Of a stretch of 23,804 bases of DNA, positions 13,567 to 20,665 are shown piece by piece (the first letter of the stretch is position 1; each line of letters opens with the position of its first letter). The notes below the pieces were generated by a model. It saw only the letters and a program-made list of their open reading frames with translations. It ran no database searches and was not told the DNA's origin. This stretch comes from a virus, in IMG/VR virus record IMGVR_UViG_3300008448_000653, positions 1 through 23,804 of that record; one strand, written 5' to 3'. A program made the translations under genes and the position numbers.

Positions 13567-14121
13567 ATGATAATTGCAGGGATAGACTATTCTTTAAACG
13601 GACCAGCGATATGCGTATTCAATACCAGTTATCGGTTTGAATTTTCATCCTGTAATTTTTATTTTTTAACAGATACTAAAAAATATGCAACAAAATTCAT
13701 GAATAATATTCATGGAGAACTTTTCAGTCCATATGATGAAGAATGTGAAAGATATGATTCAATTTCTGATTGGGTAATAAAAAGTTGCTTTGGATGTGAA
13801 CAAGTGGCACTGGAAGGATACGCATATAATGCTACTGGAAGGGTATTTCACATTGCTGAAAATACTGGAATATTAAAATATAAATTATACCAAGCATCCA
13901 TTCCTGTTGAAATAATTGAACCATCAAGAGTCAAAAAACTTGCAACTGGAAAGGGCAATTCAGATAAAAAAATGATGTATGAGTCTTTTGTAAAGGATGT
14001 TGGTATACCTTTACAAGAAATAATCACTCCTAACAAAAAAGATATCGGAAATCCAGTTTCCGATATCATTGATGCTTTTTATATTTGTAAAAGTTTATAT
14101 TTACAGATTAAGACTTCTTAG
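13567..14121 (+). CDS. RuvC-like Holliday junction resolvase/endonuclease
   Basis: A 184-residue RNase H-fold nuclease of the RuvC type. Acidic residues sit where expected: Asp7 (AGIDYSL), Glu83 (ALEGYAY), Asp166 and Asp169 (SDIIDAFYI); KGNSDKKMM (129-137) matches the basic RuvC loop before the last strand. Likely role: cutting branched DNA during recombination or before packaging. The position of Asp7 fixes the start at 13567, although no ribosome site is visible; the ATG may be read from a very short leader. Its 3' end overlaps the convergent gene by 14 bases, and a perfect hairpin inside the coding region (14041-14067) probably terminates the opposite strand. Confidence 0.8.
   Translation: MIIAGIDYSLNGPAICVFNTSYRFEFSSCNFYFLTDTKKYATKFMNNIHGELFSPYDEECERYDSISDWVIKSCFGCEQVALEGYAYNATGRVFHIAENTGILKYKLYQASIPVEIIEPSRVKKLATGKGNSDKKMMYESFVKDVGIPLQEIITPNKKDIGNPVSDIIDAFYICKSLYLQIKTS
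14035..14067 (-). terminator. minus-strand terminator inside the RuvC-like gene
   Basis: GATATCGGAAA (14041-14051), loop of five, TTTCCGATATC (14057-14067): a perfect 11-pair stem. On the minus strand it is followed at once by six T (plus 14035-14040 is AAAAAA), giving an intrinsic terminator 40 bases past the end of the minus-strand gene at 14108. The same bases code for the catalytic end of the RuvC-like protein. Confidence 0.6.
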
Positions 14122-14626
14122 TTTTTTTCTTAGTATCTACAAATCCATCTCCGTTTTTATCTTCATTTCTACCTTGAAGGTAATACCACGCAAGACCAAA
14201 TATGACAACAAGATAAAATAATAGAGCATACCAGTTAATTCTGCTCATCTTTATTTCTGTTCCTATAGGTAACTTAACTTCAGTTTGTGCTTCTATACTT
14301 ACTTTAGTTACATCACTTGTCTGAATGTCAGTATTTTCTGGTAATATAATTGTTGTGTTCTTTGGAAGTATTACCTCTAATGGTTTATCTTTGACGATAT
14401 CCTCCTTTACAAAAACAACTGTATCGTGTTCTAATGTTACTTCTGTTTTCTTATCAGGATCTGTTTTGAGATGTGTTCCCTTTGAAAGATCAGCAGTAGT
14501 ATCTTTTGCTATTATTGTCTCTGTAGTTTTATTTAAAACGTCTGGAGATGTTTGCATCATACTTGTTGTACAGACTGACTTACAAGATGCTAATACACAT
14601 AGTATTAAAATTAAAAAATATTTCAT
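14108..14626 (-). CDS. lipoprotein with C-terminal membrane span; candidate u-spanin
   Basis: A 172-residue protein. Residues 1-15 are a lipoprotein signal with lipobox LASC (lipid on Cys15). Residues 25-128 are Thr/Lys/Val-rich with alternating beta-strand patterns (KPLEVILPKNTTIILPENTD). Residues 132-150 form one membrane span (WYALLFYLVVIFGLAWYYL), and the tail holds an EF-hand-like half loop DKNGDGFVD (156-164) plus Lys residues. An outer-membrane lipoprotein tethered to the inner membrane by a C-terminal span is the architecture of u-spanins (phage T1 gp11), which fuse the two membranes at lysis. It starts by an ATGA overlap with the holin-like gene, with AGGAAA upstream. An ordinary host-interacting lipoprotein is the alternative. 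The acidic calcium-type loop in the cytoplasmic tail is unusual. Confidence 0.6.
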   Translation of the reverse strand: MKYFLILILCVLASCKSVCTTSMMQTSPDVLNKTTETIIAKDTTADLSKGTHLKTDPDKKTEVTLEHDTVVFVKEDIVKDKPLEVILPKNTTIILPENTDIQTSDVTKVSIEAQTEVKLPIGTEIKMSRINWYALLFYLVVIFGLAWYYLQGRNEDKNGDGFVDTKKKTKKS

Positions 14627-15057
14627 GATTTATTTCCTGCTGTAGCACTACCAAAATAGAATCCAACAATTGCTAATAAAATCTGACGATTCTCTTGGGT
14701 AAACAAATATCCATTTACAGTTTGAAAAACAGTCTCTGTTGTCTGTGGAATTAGACCAAATAGAATTTCTGGATGAGTTTGATTTATTTCAACTATAGTG
14801 GGTATATTAAAGAATGGAAGAACGAATGGTGCTGCTATCGTGCCAAATAGGACTGCCAAGACAATGATTTGTCGTACTGCTTTACCAGCATCAATTGGTA
14901 CTCTTTTAGCAGCAGTCTCTCTAGTCTTTTCGCTAAAATTATTTAAATCTAATAATCTTTTAAAGTTTTCTTGTTCTGCTTGGCGTTTCTCTGCCATATA
15001 GCGAAACAAGAATCCAGTAGCAGATCCACCTATAAGTGTCAGAAGTTCTATTGGCAT
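14623..15057 (-). CDS. multi-span membrane protein; candidate holin
   Basis: A 144-residue protein with three likely membrane segments: 5-21 (LLTLIGGSATGFLFRYM), 63-83 (RQIIVLAVLFGTIAAPFVL) and 125-141 (QILLAIVGFYFGSATAG). The first loop (22-60) is charged and helical. Size and topology fit a class I-type holin, and it is coupled by ATGA to the u-spanin-like gene. I recall similar proteins of this type annotated as holin or membrane protein in marine phages; no motif proves pore function. AAGGAG (15068-15073 on the minus strand) precedes the ATG. No endolysin gene is next to it. Confidence 0.55.
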   Translation of the reverse strand: MPIELLTLIGGSATGFLFRYMAEKRQAEQENFKRLLDLNNFSEKTRETAAKRVPIDAGKAVRQIIVLAVLFGTIAAPFVLPFFNIPTIVEINQTHPEILFGLIPQTTETVFQTVNGYLFTQENRQILLAIVGFYFGSATAGNKS

Positions 15058-15248
15058 TTCTTTTTAACTCCTTGTAAAACAATATAATCTTCAGGAATAT
15101 CTTCTGGATTCATTTCTGATCTTTTGACAGCAGCATCGAACTCTTTTTCAGTCAAAAGTAGTTCAAATTGGTATCCAGCAGAATTGACATGGGTGCAAAA
15201 ATAATACTCTTTTGATTCGTTACCCTTTTTATTTTTATTTTTTGCCAT
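15048..15248 (-). CDS. small hypothetical protein
   Basis: A 66-residue soluble protein: a Lys/Asn-rich N-terminus, then YYFCTHVNSAGYQFELLLTEKEFDAAVKRSEMNPEDIPEDY, and a Lys-rich end. ATG at 15248 (MAKNKNKK) was chosen because GAAGGGA lies upstream; the longer frame from 15260 needs a TTG. It overlaps the holin-like gene by ten bases, so it is the first gene of that operon. No family was recognised. Confidence 0.6.
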   Translation of the reverse strand: MAKNKNKKGNESKEYYFCTHVNSAGYQFELLLTEKEFDAAVKRSEMNPEDIPEDYIVLQGVKKKCQ

Positions 15249-15263
15249 AGATCCCTTCAAATA

Positions 15264-15271
15264 TATATAAT
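15264..15271 (+). promoter_or_regulatory. possible divergent promoter region (TATATAAT)
   Basis: The 37-base gap between divergent starts at 15248 (minus) and 15286 (plus) holds TATATATAAT. TATATAAT on plus lies 14 bases before the ATG at 15286, similar to the spacing of the exact late octamers, but it deviates from TATAAATA. The minus strand reads TATATATT at similar spacing. Confidence 0.3.
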
Positions 15272-15285
15272 GTTAGGGTAAAAAT

Positions 15286-15852
15286 ATGCAAAGAGAACAA
15301 TTTAAAAATTTAGTCAAATCAGTTCAAATGCTTCTTGAGGGTAGACGAGGGGAAGATGATTATTTTGGATATGGTGGAGAACGATATGCTAATTTCCCAA
15401 CTGAAGCAGAAGTTTCATCAGGTGGATATGATGACCCTGCTGCTGTTCAGTCTGGATTAGTTAAAGGGTCTACCCCAATAGCACCACATAGTAATGTTTC
15501 AACCTCAATGGGAGCACATCCCAGCATGGTTCCTAAAATTCAAGCAAAAGAATTTGGTGCTTCTGGAAAACAACTTTCGTTAGCATCACATATGCCATAT
15601 CCTGAAACTATATCTCAATCAAATCAATATGTAAATGATCCAGTCATTCGAGATAATCTTCACGAACTTCCACCAGAAGCACATTCAGAACTTCTTAATA
15701 TGGCACAAAATGTACGTTTTAGAAATCCAGAAAGTATAAGAGATATTGGAAGATTTTTAGTAAGAAGTGGAGTAGATCCAGCACATCCACATGTTCGTAA
15801 ATTATTCAATGATGCAGATTTTCATGAAGAACATAATAGATATAGTTACTAA
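15286..15852 (+). CDS. hypothetical virion-type protein
   Basis: A 188-residue protein with an N-terminal amphipathic helix ending in a Leu-Leu-Glu motif (EQFKNLVKSVQMLLEG), then a Gly/Tyr/Asp-rich linker (25-50), a Ser/Pro/His-rich middle, and a helical C-terminal domain (125-180) rich in Arg, His, Asp and Asn. The N-terminus resembles the capsid-targeting peptides of T4 head proteins, which are cut after (L/I)xE. No known domain was recognised. It is the only plus-strand gene in an otherwise minus-strand stretch. AGGGT lies upstream of the ATG, and the gene ends at a bidirectional terminator. Confidence 0.65.
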   Translation: MQREQFKNLVKSVQMLLEGRRGEDDYFGYGGERYANFPTEAEVSSGGYDDPAAVQSGLVKGSTPIAPHSNVSTSMGAHPSMVPKIQAKEFGASGKQLSLASHMPYPETISQSNQYVNDPVIRDNLHELPPEAHSELLNMAQNVRFRNPESIRDIGRFLVRSGVDPAHPHVRKLFNDADFHEEHNRYSY

Positions 15853-15856
15853 GAAA

Positions 15857-15878
15857 AACTCCCCAGAAATGGGGAGTT
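15857..15878. terminator. bidirectional terminator between convergent genes
   Basis: AACTCCCC, loop AGAAAT, GGGGAGTT: a perfect eight-pair stem. The plus strand is followed by ATCTTTTAT, the minus strand by TTTTCTT. The stem overlaps the stop codon of the minus-strand gene (15877-15879) and starts four bases after the plus-strand stop. Confidence 0.8.
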
Positions 15879-16104
15879 ATCTTTTATATCTCTTTATTAT
15901 TTTTCTTCTAAAAGGTTCACTTAATATAGGTGAACTTTTTTGCATATTTCCAGAGGTATAACTTGCTTGTGCCTCTTTCGACACAGCAACATCATCTGGT
16001 GGAGGACCACCAATATTATATCCCATACCAGATATAGCACCACTAGAAGCAGTCATTTCTTCTTCTAGGTAAAGTTTATCTAATAATTGTCGAAATGAAA
16101 TCAT
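15877..16104 (-). CDS. small protein with capsid-targeting-like N-terminus
   Basis: A 75-residue protein: a helical start ending in acidic residues (MISFRQLLDKLYLEEEM), a Gly/Ser/Pro-rich middle (GAISGMGYNIGGPPPDD), and a strongly basic end (FRRKIIKRYKR). The first part fits a T4-like capsid-targeting/protease site (LEE), and the basic tail could bind DNA. I recall similar small proteins in marine myoviruses but cannot name a function. It is joined by an ATGA overlap (16101-16104) to the upstream gene, with AGGA before the ATG. Confidence 0.6.
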   Translation of the reverse strand: MISFRQLLDKLYLEEEMTASSGAISGMGYNIGGPPPDDVAVSKEAQASYTSGNMQKSSPILSEPFRRKIIKRYKR

Positions 16105-16478
16105 TTTATCCTACTTAAAACTTTTAATATTTTTTGATCTAACTCTATCTCTGATAAATTTACTTCTGGAATAGTTGGAGGTAAATACTGCAAATAATCT
16201 AAAAATGTTTTGAGTGGAGAGTGTAACTCTTTATTTAACTTGTAGAATAATATTCGAGAACACGCTTCAGCACCAAAAACATTTTGAAGAATAATAATAT
16301 GATTCAATATCAATCTGTCTTTTAATTTATGATTCTTCTTATATTTCAATAATAATCTTTTGATATATTTTATTCTTAAAATATCCTCTTTGAACTCTTC
16401 TATACCAGTACAAAGAGGATTGCTATACATCTTCATAGCAAACATCATAAAATTATTTTGATTTAATCTTTCCTTCAT
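16101..16478 (-). CDS. conserved-looking helical phage protein of unknown function
   Basis: A 125-residue protein from ATG 16478 (MKERLNQNNFMMFAMKM); a TTG at 16487 would add three residues. It is all helical, with NPLCTGIEEFKEDILRIKYIKRLLLKY and LKDRLILNHIIILQNVFGAEACSRIL as its main segments. I recall proteins with the same pattern (a Met-rich start, an NHII.L.NVFG.EA core) in T4-like marine phages, all of unknown function. No ribosome site is evident upstream of the start, so the exact start is uncertain. It ends with an ATGA overlap into the next gene. Confidence 0.7.
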   Translation of the reverse strand: MKERLNQNNFMMFAMKMYSNPLCTGIEEFKEDILRIKYIKRLLLKYKKNHKLKDRLILNHIIILQNVFGAEACSRILFYKLNKELHSPLKTFLDYLQYLPPTIPEVNLSEIELDQKILKVLSRIK

Positions 16479-16495
16479 TATAAACAAAAATCAAT

Positions 16496-17131
16496 TTATT
16501 TTTTAGTCTTCTTCTTGGACGTAGATTCAGAAGACTCAAAAGAAGGTCTGCTTAATCCACTGTATCTTACTTGTTCTGCCTTGTTTTTTTCTAACATTTC
16601 TCTAACAAGTGCAATTCTCTTATTTCTCTTGACAATATTGATATCGACTGATTCTTCTTGCATTCCCATTGGAGTACTTCCTGCTGTCATCTTACCTTCT
16701 AATTTAAATCCACCATCTACAGGCATTACACGAATTTCTAAATCATATTTTGGAAGATCTTCTCCACTGTCAAATCCTACAGATAGATCTGTGGTTGGGG
16801 TGACACCAAATACTTCAGTTCCAGTTGTAACAACAAAGTGATTAATTGGATCTAGTGGTTTTTGACTATCGAACTCAAAGTCAAAATTTATATGATTAAG
16901 TCTTGATTTGAGTTGAGCAACTTCATATTGTGGATTGAGCGTAACTTTCTTAAAGAAAGCGTCAATAAAAGTATTGATTCTATGCAATCCTTCAGGAGTT
17001 TGAGCATTTAATCTATCTTTTCCTTGAACTGTTTCTGCATCAACTGGACCCAATGCACCATAATATTCTGGTGCTTGACCGAATCCAAAACCATCTGCAT
17101 ATCCGCTAATGTTTTCTGTTAAGTTTTTCAT
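16496..17131 (-). CDS. hypothetical protein with its own late promoter
   Basis: A 211-residue protein. The N-terminal part is Gly/Tyr/Ala-rich (ENISGYADGFGFGQAPEYYGALGP), the middle (60-165) alternates beta strands (HINFDFEFD; YDLEIRVMPVDGGFKLEGKMTAG), and the C-terminal part is helical and ends in a disordered Lys-rich tail (KKKTKK). No family was recognised. An exact late octamer lies 16 bases before the ATG at 17131, so late expression and a virion or assembly role are likely. Confidence 0.65.
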   Translation of the reverse strand: MKNLTENISGYADGFGFGQAPEYYGALGPVDAETVQGKDRLNAQTPEGLHRINTFIDAFFKKVTLNPQYEVAQLKSRLNHINFDFEFDSQKPLDPINHFVVTTGTEVFGVTPTTDLSVGFDSGEDLPKYDLEIRVMPVDGGFKLEGKMTAGSTPMGMQEESVDINIVKRNKRIALVREMLEKNKAEQVRYSGLSRPSFESSESTSKKKTKK

Positions 17132-17146
17132 AGGATTTCTCTCTTT

Positions 17147-18259
17147 TTATTTATACTTTTTTCCCTTGTGCTTTTTCTTCCTGACAGACTCTTTTCCGCG
17201 CTTCTTCATCTGAATAAATGTTGCAAGTCTGTACTTAGCATTTTCTAAGGAATCTCCTGCCTTTACAACTTTGACATTTTTAAGAGATTTCTTTGTTTTA
17301 TCTCTTTCTTTTATTTCACCTTTTGTCATGGTTCCAGCATTTGATTGATTCACTATTTCTTCAGATAATCTTAATAAGATATAGTTATCAACAACAGTTG
17401 ATTTTAAATTCTCACTGATTGATTTTTTGCCTTTTCGCCATCCACCACCCTGTTTCTTATACCACTTTGCTGCCCAACCATTAGCATAAGCACTTGGATA
17501 AACGTCAAACTTCTTTCTTGCTAATGCTTTTGCCCTTGACCATAGTTTTGGGTTAGTTGGTTTATTTTCTTCCATAAGGGGAAAAACTGATTCATTCATA
17601 GAACCACAGCGGCATCCCCAAACACGAAGTGATGCATTGATCTTAGAATCTGGATCGTTTGCGGTCTTTGCGCTGGTGTTTCTCTTTTTCATTCCACACA
17701 TACGAGCACAAAATGATTTTCTTCTTGCTTGCGTCTTTGAAGATAGTTTATCAAAACCACCTTTTCTTTTTGCTTCATCTTTAGTTTCAATACCAGCATG
17801 AATTCCTTGTCTTTTTGCTTCTGCTCTAGAAAGACCACCCTCTGGATGATTCTTACCTTTCACAAAACCTTTATATGGTTTCTTGTTTTCGGAAAGATCT
17901 CCACAACCACAATCGCTCGTTCTTGCTTTTTCTAAAATTATTTTTTGAATGATTAGGTCTTTCATAAAGTTTTCTTTGATCCTTCCAGGTTTATATTTAT
18001 TTTTTGGTCCATCCCAAGTTTTTCCAGACTTATGAGAACTCCACTGTTTACCTTGCTTGTGGGCAGATTGTTTGAGTCTTACTGCTTTTTCTTTTTCAGA
18101 TTTATCCATCTCTCCCCATGTTTGTGGACTCTTGTCAGAAACTCTTTTAGATGGTCTACATTTGACTCTACCCTTTCCTGAATAAGATCCACATTCTTCT
18201 CCACTCTGAGAGGTCCATTTTTCTTTAAACCATCTTCTTAAGTCTTCTTTAATGTCCAT
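17147..18259 (-). CDS. very basic, Cys-containing multi-module protein (DUF5872/DUF6321-like)
   Basis: A 370-residue protein, about a quarter Lys/Arg. Visible modules: residues 1-75, DLRRWFKEKW followed by a Cys/Gly/Lys segment and CRPSKRVSDKSPQTWGEM (DUF5872-like in my reading); ~138-220, GGLSRAEAKRQGIHAGIETK then SFCARMCGMKKRNTSAKTAN and RVWGCRCG (DUF6321-like); ~240-275, WSRAKALARKKFDVYPSAYA and WAAKWYKKQGGGWRKGKK; then a long basic tail. The DUF names are from memory and were not searched. The Cys pairs suggest metal binding and the charge suggests nucleic-acid binding, perhaps in the capsid. It overlaps the 799-residue gene by 11 bases. Its TAA stop (17147-17149) lies in the late promoter of the next gene. 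Confidence 0.65.
   Translation of the reverse strand: MDIKEDLRRWFKEKWTSQSGEECGSYSGKGRVKCRPSKRVSDKSPQTWGEMDKSEKEKAVRLKQSAHKQGKQWSSHKSGKTWDGPKNKYKPGRIKENFMKDLIIQKIILEKARTSDCGCGDLSENKKPYKGFVKGKNHPEGGLSRAEAKRQGIHAGIETKDEAKRKGGFDKLSSKTQARRKSFCARMCGMKKRNTSAKTANDPDSKINASLRVWGCRCGSMNESVFPLMEENKPTNPKLWSRAKALARKKFDVYPSAYANGWAAKWYKKQGGGWRKGKKSISENLKSTVVDNYILLRLSEEIVNQSNAGTMTKGEIKERDKTKKSLKNVKVVKAGDSLENAKYRLATFIQMKKRGKESVRKKKHKGKKYK
17148..17155 (-). promoter_or_regulatory. T4-type late promoter, minus strand
   Basis: TATAAATA on the minus strand, 16 bases before the ATG at 17131, overlapping the stop codon of the preceding gene. There is no terminator between the two genes, so the downstream gene can be read from both this promoter and the one at 20655. 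Confidence 0.7.
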
Positions 18260-20648
18260 TGTCTGCTCTATTCTCAGATTTATCTCTGACTCTCAGATTG
18301 TGCTTTCCATTATTTTTTGGATTGCCATCTTTATGGTCTACATCTTTACCATCACCTTTTTTAACTTTACCAAGTTTCATCATCAATCTACGAGCGAGAA
18401 CTCTCTTACTGCGATTCTTTCTTTGTTCTGGTTTTGAGTGGTAGTTATCATATTCTTTTCTATAATTTCTACCTTCTCCAAGAGGAGATTTCATTGATCC
18501 ATCTTCAGTATAATCATAAGGATTTTCTACTGGAATTTGGAACTCTTTACCATTTACATAAACTCTATTTGTACGAGTTCCTGGATTTTGTGCAATATCA
18601 GTCCAATCTACTATTGGTTCTGATAGATTGAAATCAAAACTATCTTCAAAGAATTGATAAAGTTTGAAGTAATCATTTCCAATATAATCAAATGCTTCTT
18701 TCAAGTATTGTTTCGCTTGCTCAGGAGTTTCTGGATCTGGAACAATTGACTGCTCCATTTCTTTGTCTACCTTTTCAATCAAAGTCTTCATAAACTTAAA
18801 TACGATCTTTTTTTCAGTGATAATATTAATAGCACTCATTACTGATCTAAAAGTATAAGATCTCCAGTCTTCTTCTAGAGTTACCTTTTGACCCATACTT
18901 TCCTTATGTGCTTTAAATTCTCTCCATCTTTGTTTTTCAGTTTTTGTTGCAACTGGAGAAGACTTGAATCTTAATTGGAAATTGACATTGCCTACTAATT
19001 TTTCAGCATATTCAATTGTGATTGGTGTAAGTTTTGCATCAGTTCCGTCGTGATTTAAACTGAGGACGTGGGTGGCAATTGAAGGACTTTCTTCATCAAA
19101 CTTACCAGATCCAGTCAGAAGAGCGTATATGAATGTTGCTGCAAATTTTTTATTCTTATTTAAAATGCTGTTCAACATTTCAGTTGCCTGTGTGTGTAAC
19201 TTCTCTCTAATATTTACTATTGAGAGTTCACCTTCTTTTGTCCCACCAGTTTGGAACAGTGAAACTGGACCAGACTGTGTTCTTAGATTTCCTGAAAGAT
19301 TTGTCTTGAAAAAATCAATGAAATCTTTAATTTCTTTAGTCTCAGATTCTCCAAGTTGATCTCCGACTTGTTGCATGGTCCATTGTAAGAATGAAGTTGT
19401 TTCTGCTTGACCACCAGAAGTAAACTGTGAACTTCCAACCTTTACTGATGCTCTTATTACTGGTTCTTTTGTATTTGGATCCAAGAAAACTATATCAGTC
19501 TTTGGTGTTTTATCTTTGACCCCATTTTGTTTAGCAATCTCAGAAAGTTTTGATTCTCTCTTCGATCTTCCAGTTTGTTTTGCAAGCAAACCACCAACCT
19601 GTGTCATTATAGTTTGTGCTGCTCTCTGACATGAAGGCATGAATGATTGATTTTGATTCTCAGAAGCAATCTTGACTTCACGATCACTCAATAACTTAGA
19701 ACTTACCATTTGTTCTGGACTTAAACCAAGCATCGAATTGATGATAAATGCAATTCCATTTTCCATTTCTTCTGCACCATGTGTAGTAGCAAAAGTATCA
19801 TTTCTTGATGCTTTCTTAGTCGCTGGTATCATTGGAGGTGGTGCTTGTTCCACTGGTTCACTTCCTTTTTCTTTTTCTGAATCACCTTTAGATTTCTTTT
19901 GTGATGTTTTTGATTTTGTAATCTTTCCAAATAGTTCGATTGAAGTTGTTGTATTTTCAAAATCTGGATTTTGTAAGTACTCTCTTACATTTTCTACAGT
20001 TGCCTTTTCTGCTGGAACGATTACATCATGTCTAGATGAATTGTATGACTCTTTATCTATGATCTTGATCTTGCCGTTTTCTTTAATTACCATTATAGAA
20101 CCAGCAGTATCTCCTGCTTGTTTTCTGACAGCATCTCTTTCTCTTTGTCTTCTTTTATTTTCTCTATTTTGTTCTGTTCTTCTTTTCTTTTGATTTGAGT
20201 CTGGTTCTCTTCTGTTTTGTTCTGCTTCAATGATAAAATCAACATAGTCTGGTTCAAATGAAGAGTTTAAGTTTCGAAGTCTGTCAGATTCTCCTCTTAT
20301 GACTTCTGGCATGACTCGTTGAATCATCTTGTCAACGATCTTCTTTCTCTTATTGATATTTCGATCAATTTGAACACGTTGAGACATTGACATCTTTTTC
20401 CAGTTTCCACCAGAAACTTTATGTCTTAGAACATCTTTTATTCTATTTTTTGCTCTCTTCTTGAGTTGAAGAATTGATCTTCTTTTCTTTGCCCTCATTG
20501 CTCTGACAATTTTTCTTCTTGGAGCAGTTCTTTTGGCAATTCTGGATAATTTCATCCTTGTCTGTGCGGATACCTCTTCATTAATAAAATTATTAAGAAA
20601 GTTAGCAATGACAGGGTTTAAATTATCTGAAGGTTCTTCATTCGACAT
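18249..20648 (-). CDS. large fused protein: basic N-terminal domain, nuclease-like middle, C-terminal HNH endonuclease
   Basis: A 799-residue protein. Residues 20-130 form a helical, Arg/Lys-rich domain (RMKLSRIAKRTAPRRKIVRAM; WKKMSMSQRVQIDRNINKRKK) that I recall from cyanophage-type genomes. Residues 140-285 are a charged linker. Residues 285-480 contain EEMENGIAFIIN, KTDIVFLD (Asp385) and ASVK (401-403), compatible with a PD-(D/E)XK-type nuclease core; this is inference. Residues 735-799 are an HNH nuclease: YHSKPEQRKNRSKRVLARR, then VDHKDGNPKNN (Asp771, His772) and NLRV. It could be a homing-type, packaging-associated or DNA-degrading nuclease. The ATG at 20648 has no ribosome site and lies six bases from an exact late octamer, so the message may be leaderless. 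No truncation is seen. Confidence 0.75.
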   Translation of the reverse strand: MSNEEPSDNLNPVIANFLNNFINEEVSAQTRMKLSRIAKRTAPRRKIVRAMRAKKRRSILQLKKRAKNRIKDVLRHKVSGGNWKKMSMSQRVQIDRNINKRKKIVDKMIQRVMPEVIRGESDRLRNLNSSFEPDYVDFIIEAEQNRREPDSNQKKRRTEQNRENKRRQRERDAVRKQAGDTAGSIMVIKENGKIKIIDKESYNSSRHDVIVPAEKATVENVREYLQNPDFENTTTSIELFGKITKSKTSQKKSKGDSEKEKGSEPVEQAPPPMIPATKKASRNDTFATTHGAEEMENGIAFIINSMLGLSPEQMVSSKLLSDREVKIASENQNQSFMPSCQRAAQTIMTQVGGLLAKQTGRSKRESKLSEIAKQNGVKDKTPKTDIVFLDPNTKEPVIRASVKVGSSQFTSGGQAETTSFLQWTMQQVGDQLGESETKEIKDFIDFFKTNLSGNLRTQSGPVSLFQTGGTKEGELSIVNIREKLHTQATEMLNSILNKNKKFAATFIYALLTGSGKFDEESPSIATHVLSLNHDGTDAKLTPITIEYAEKLVGNVNFQLRFKSSPVATKTEKQRWREFKAHKESMGQKVTLEEDWRSYTFRSVMSAINIITEKKIVFKFMKTLIEKVDKEMEQSIVPDPETPEQAKQYLKEAFDYIGNDYFKLYQFFEDSFDFNLSEPIVDWTDIAQNPGTRTNRVYVNGKEFQIPVENPYDYTEDGSMKSPLGEGRNYRKEYDNYHSKPEQRKNRSKRVLARRLMMKLGKVKKGDGKDVDHKDGNPKNNGKHNLRVRDKSENRADNGH

Positions 20649-20654
20649 ATAACT

Positions 20655-20662
20655 TATTTATA
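20655..20662 (-). promoter_or_regulatory. T4-type late promoter, minus strand, six bases from the ATG
   Basis: TATAAATA on the minus strand; only AGTTAT separates it from the ATG at 20648. With the usual distance from octamer to start site, transcription would begin at or next to the A of the start codon. It directly follows the terminator T-tract. Confidence 0.7.
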
Positions 20663-20665
20663 AAA

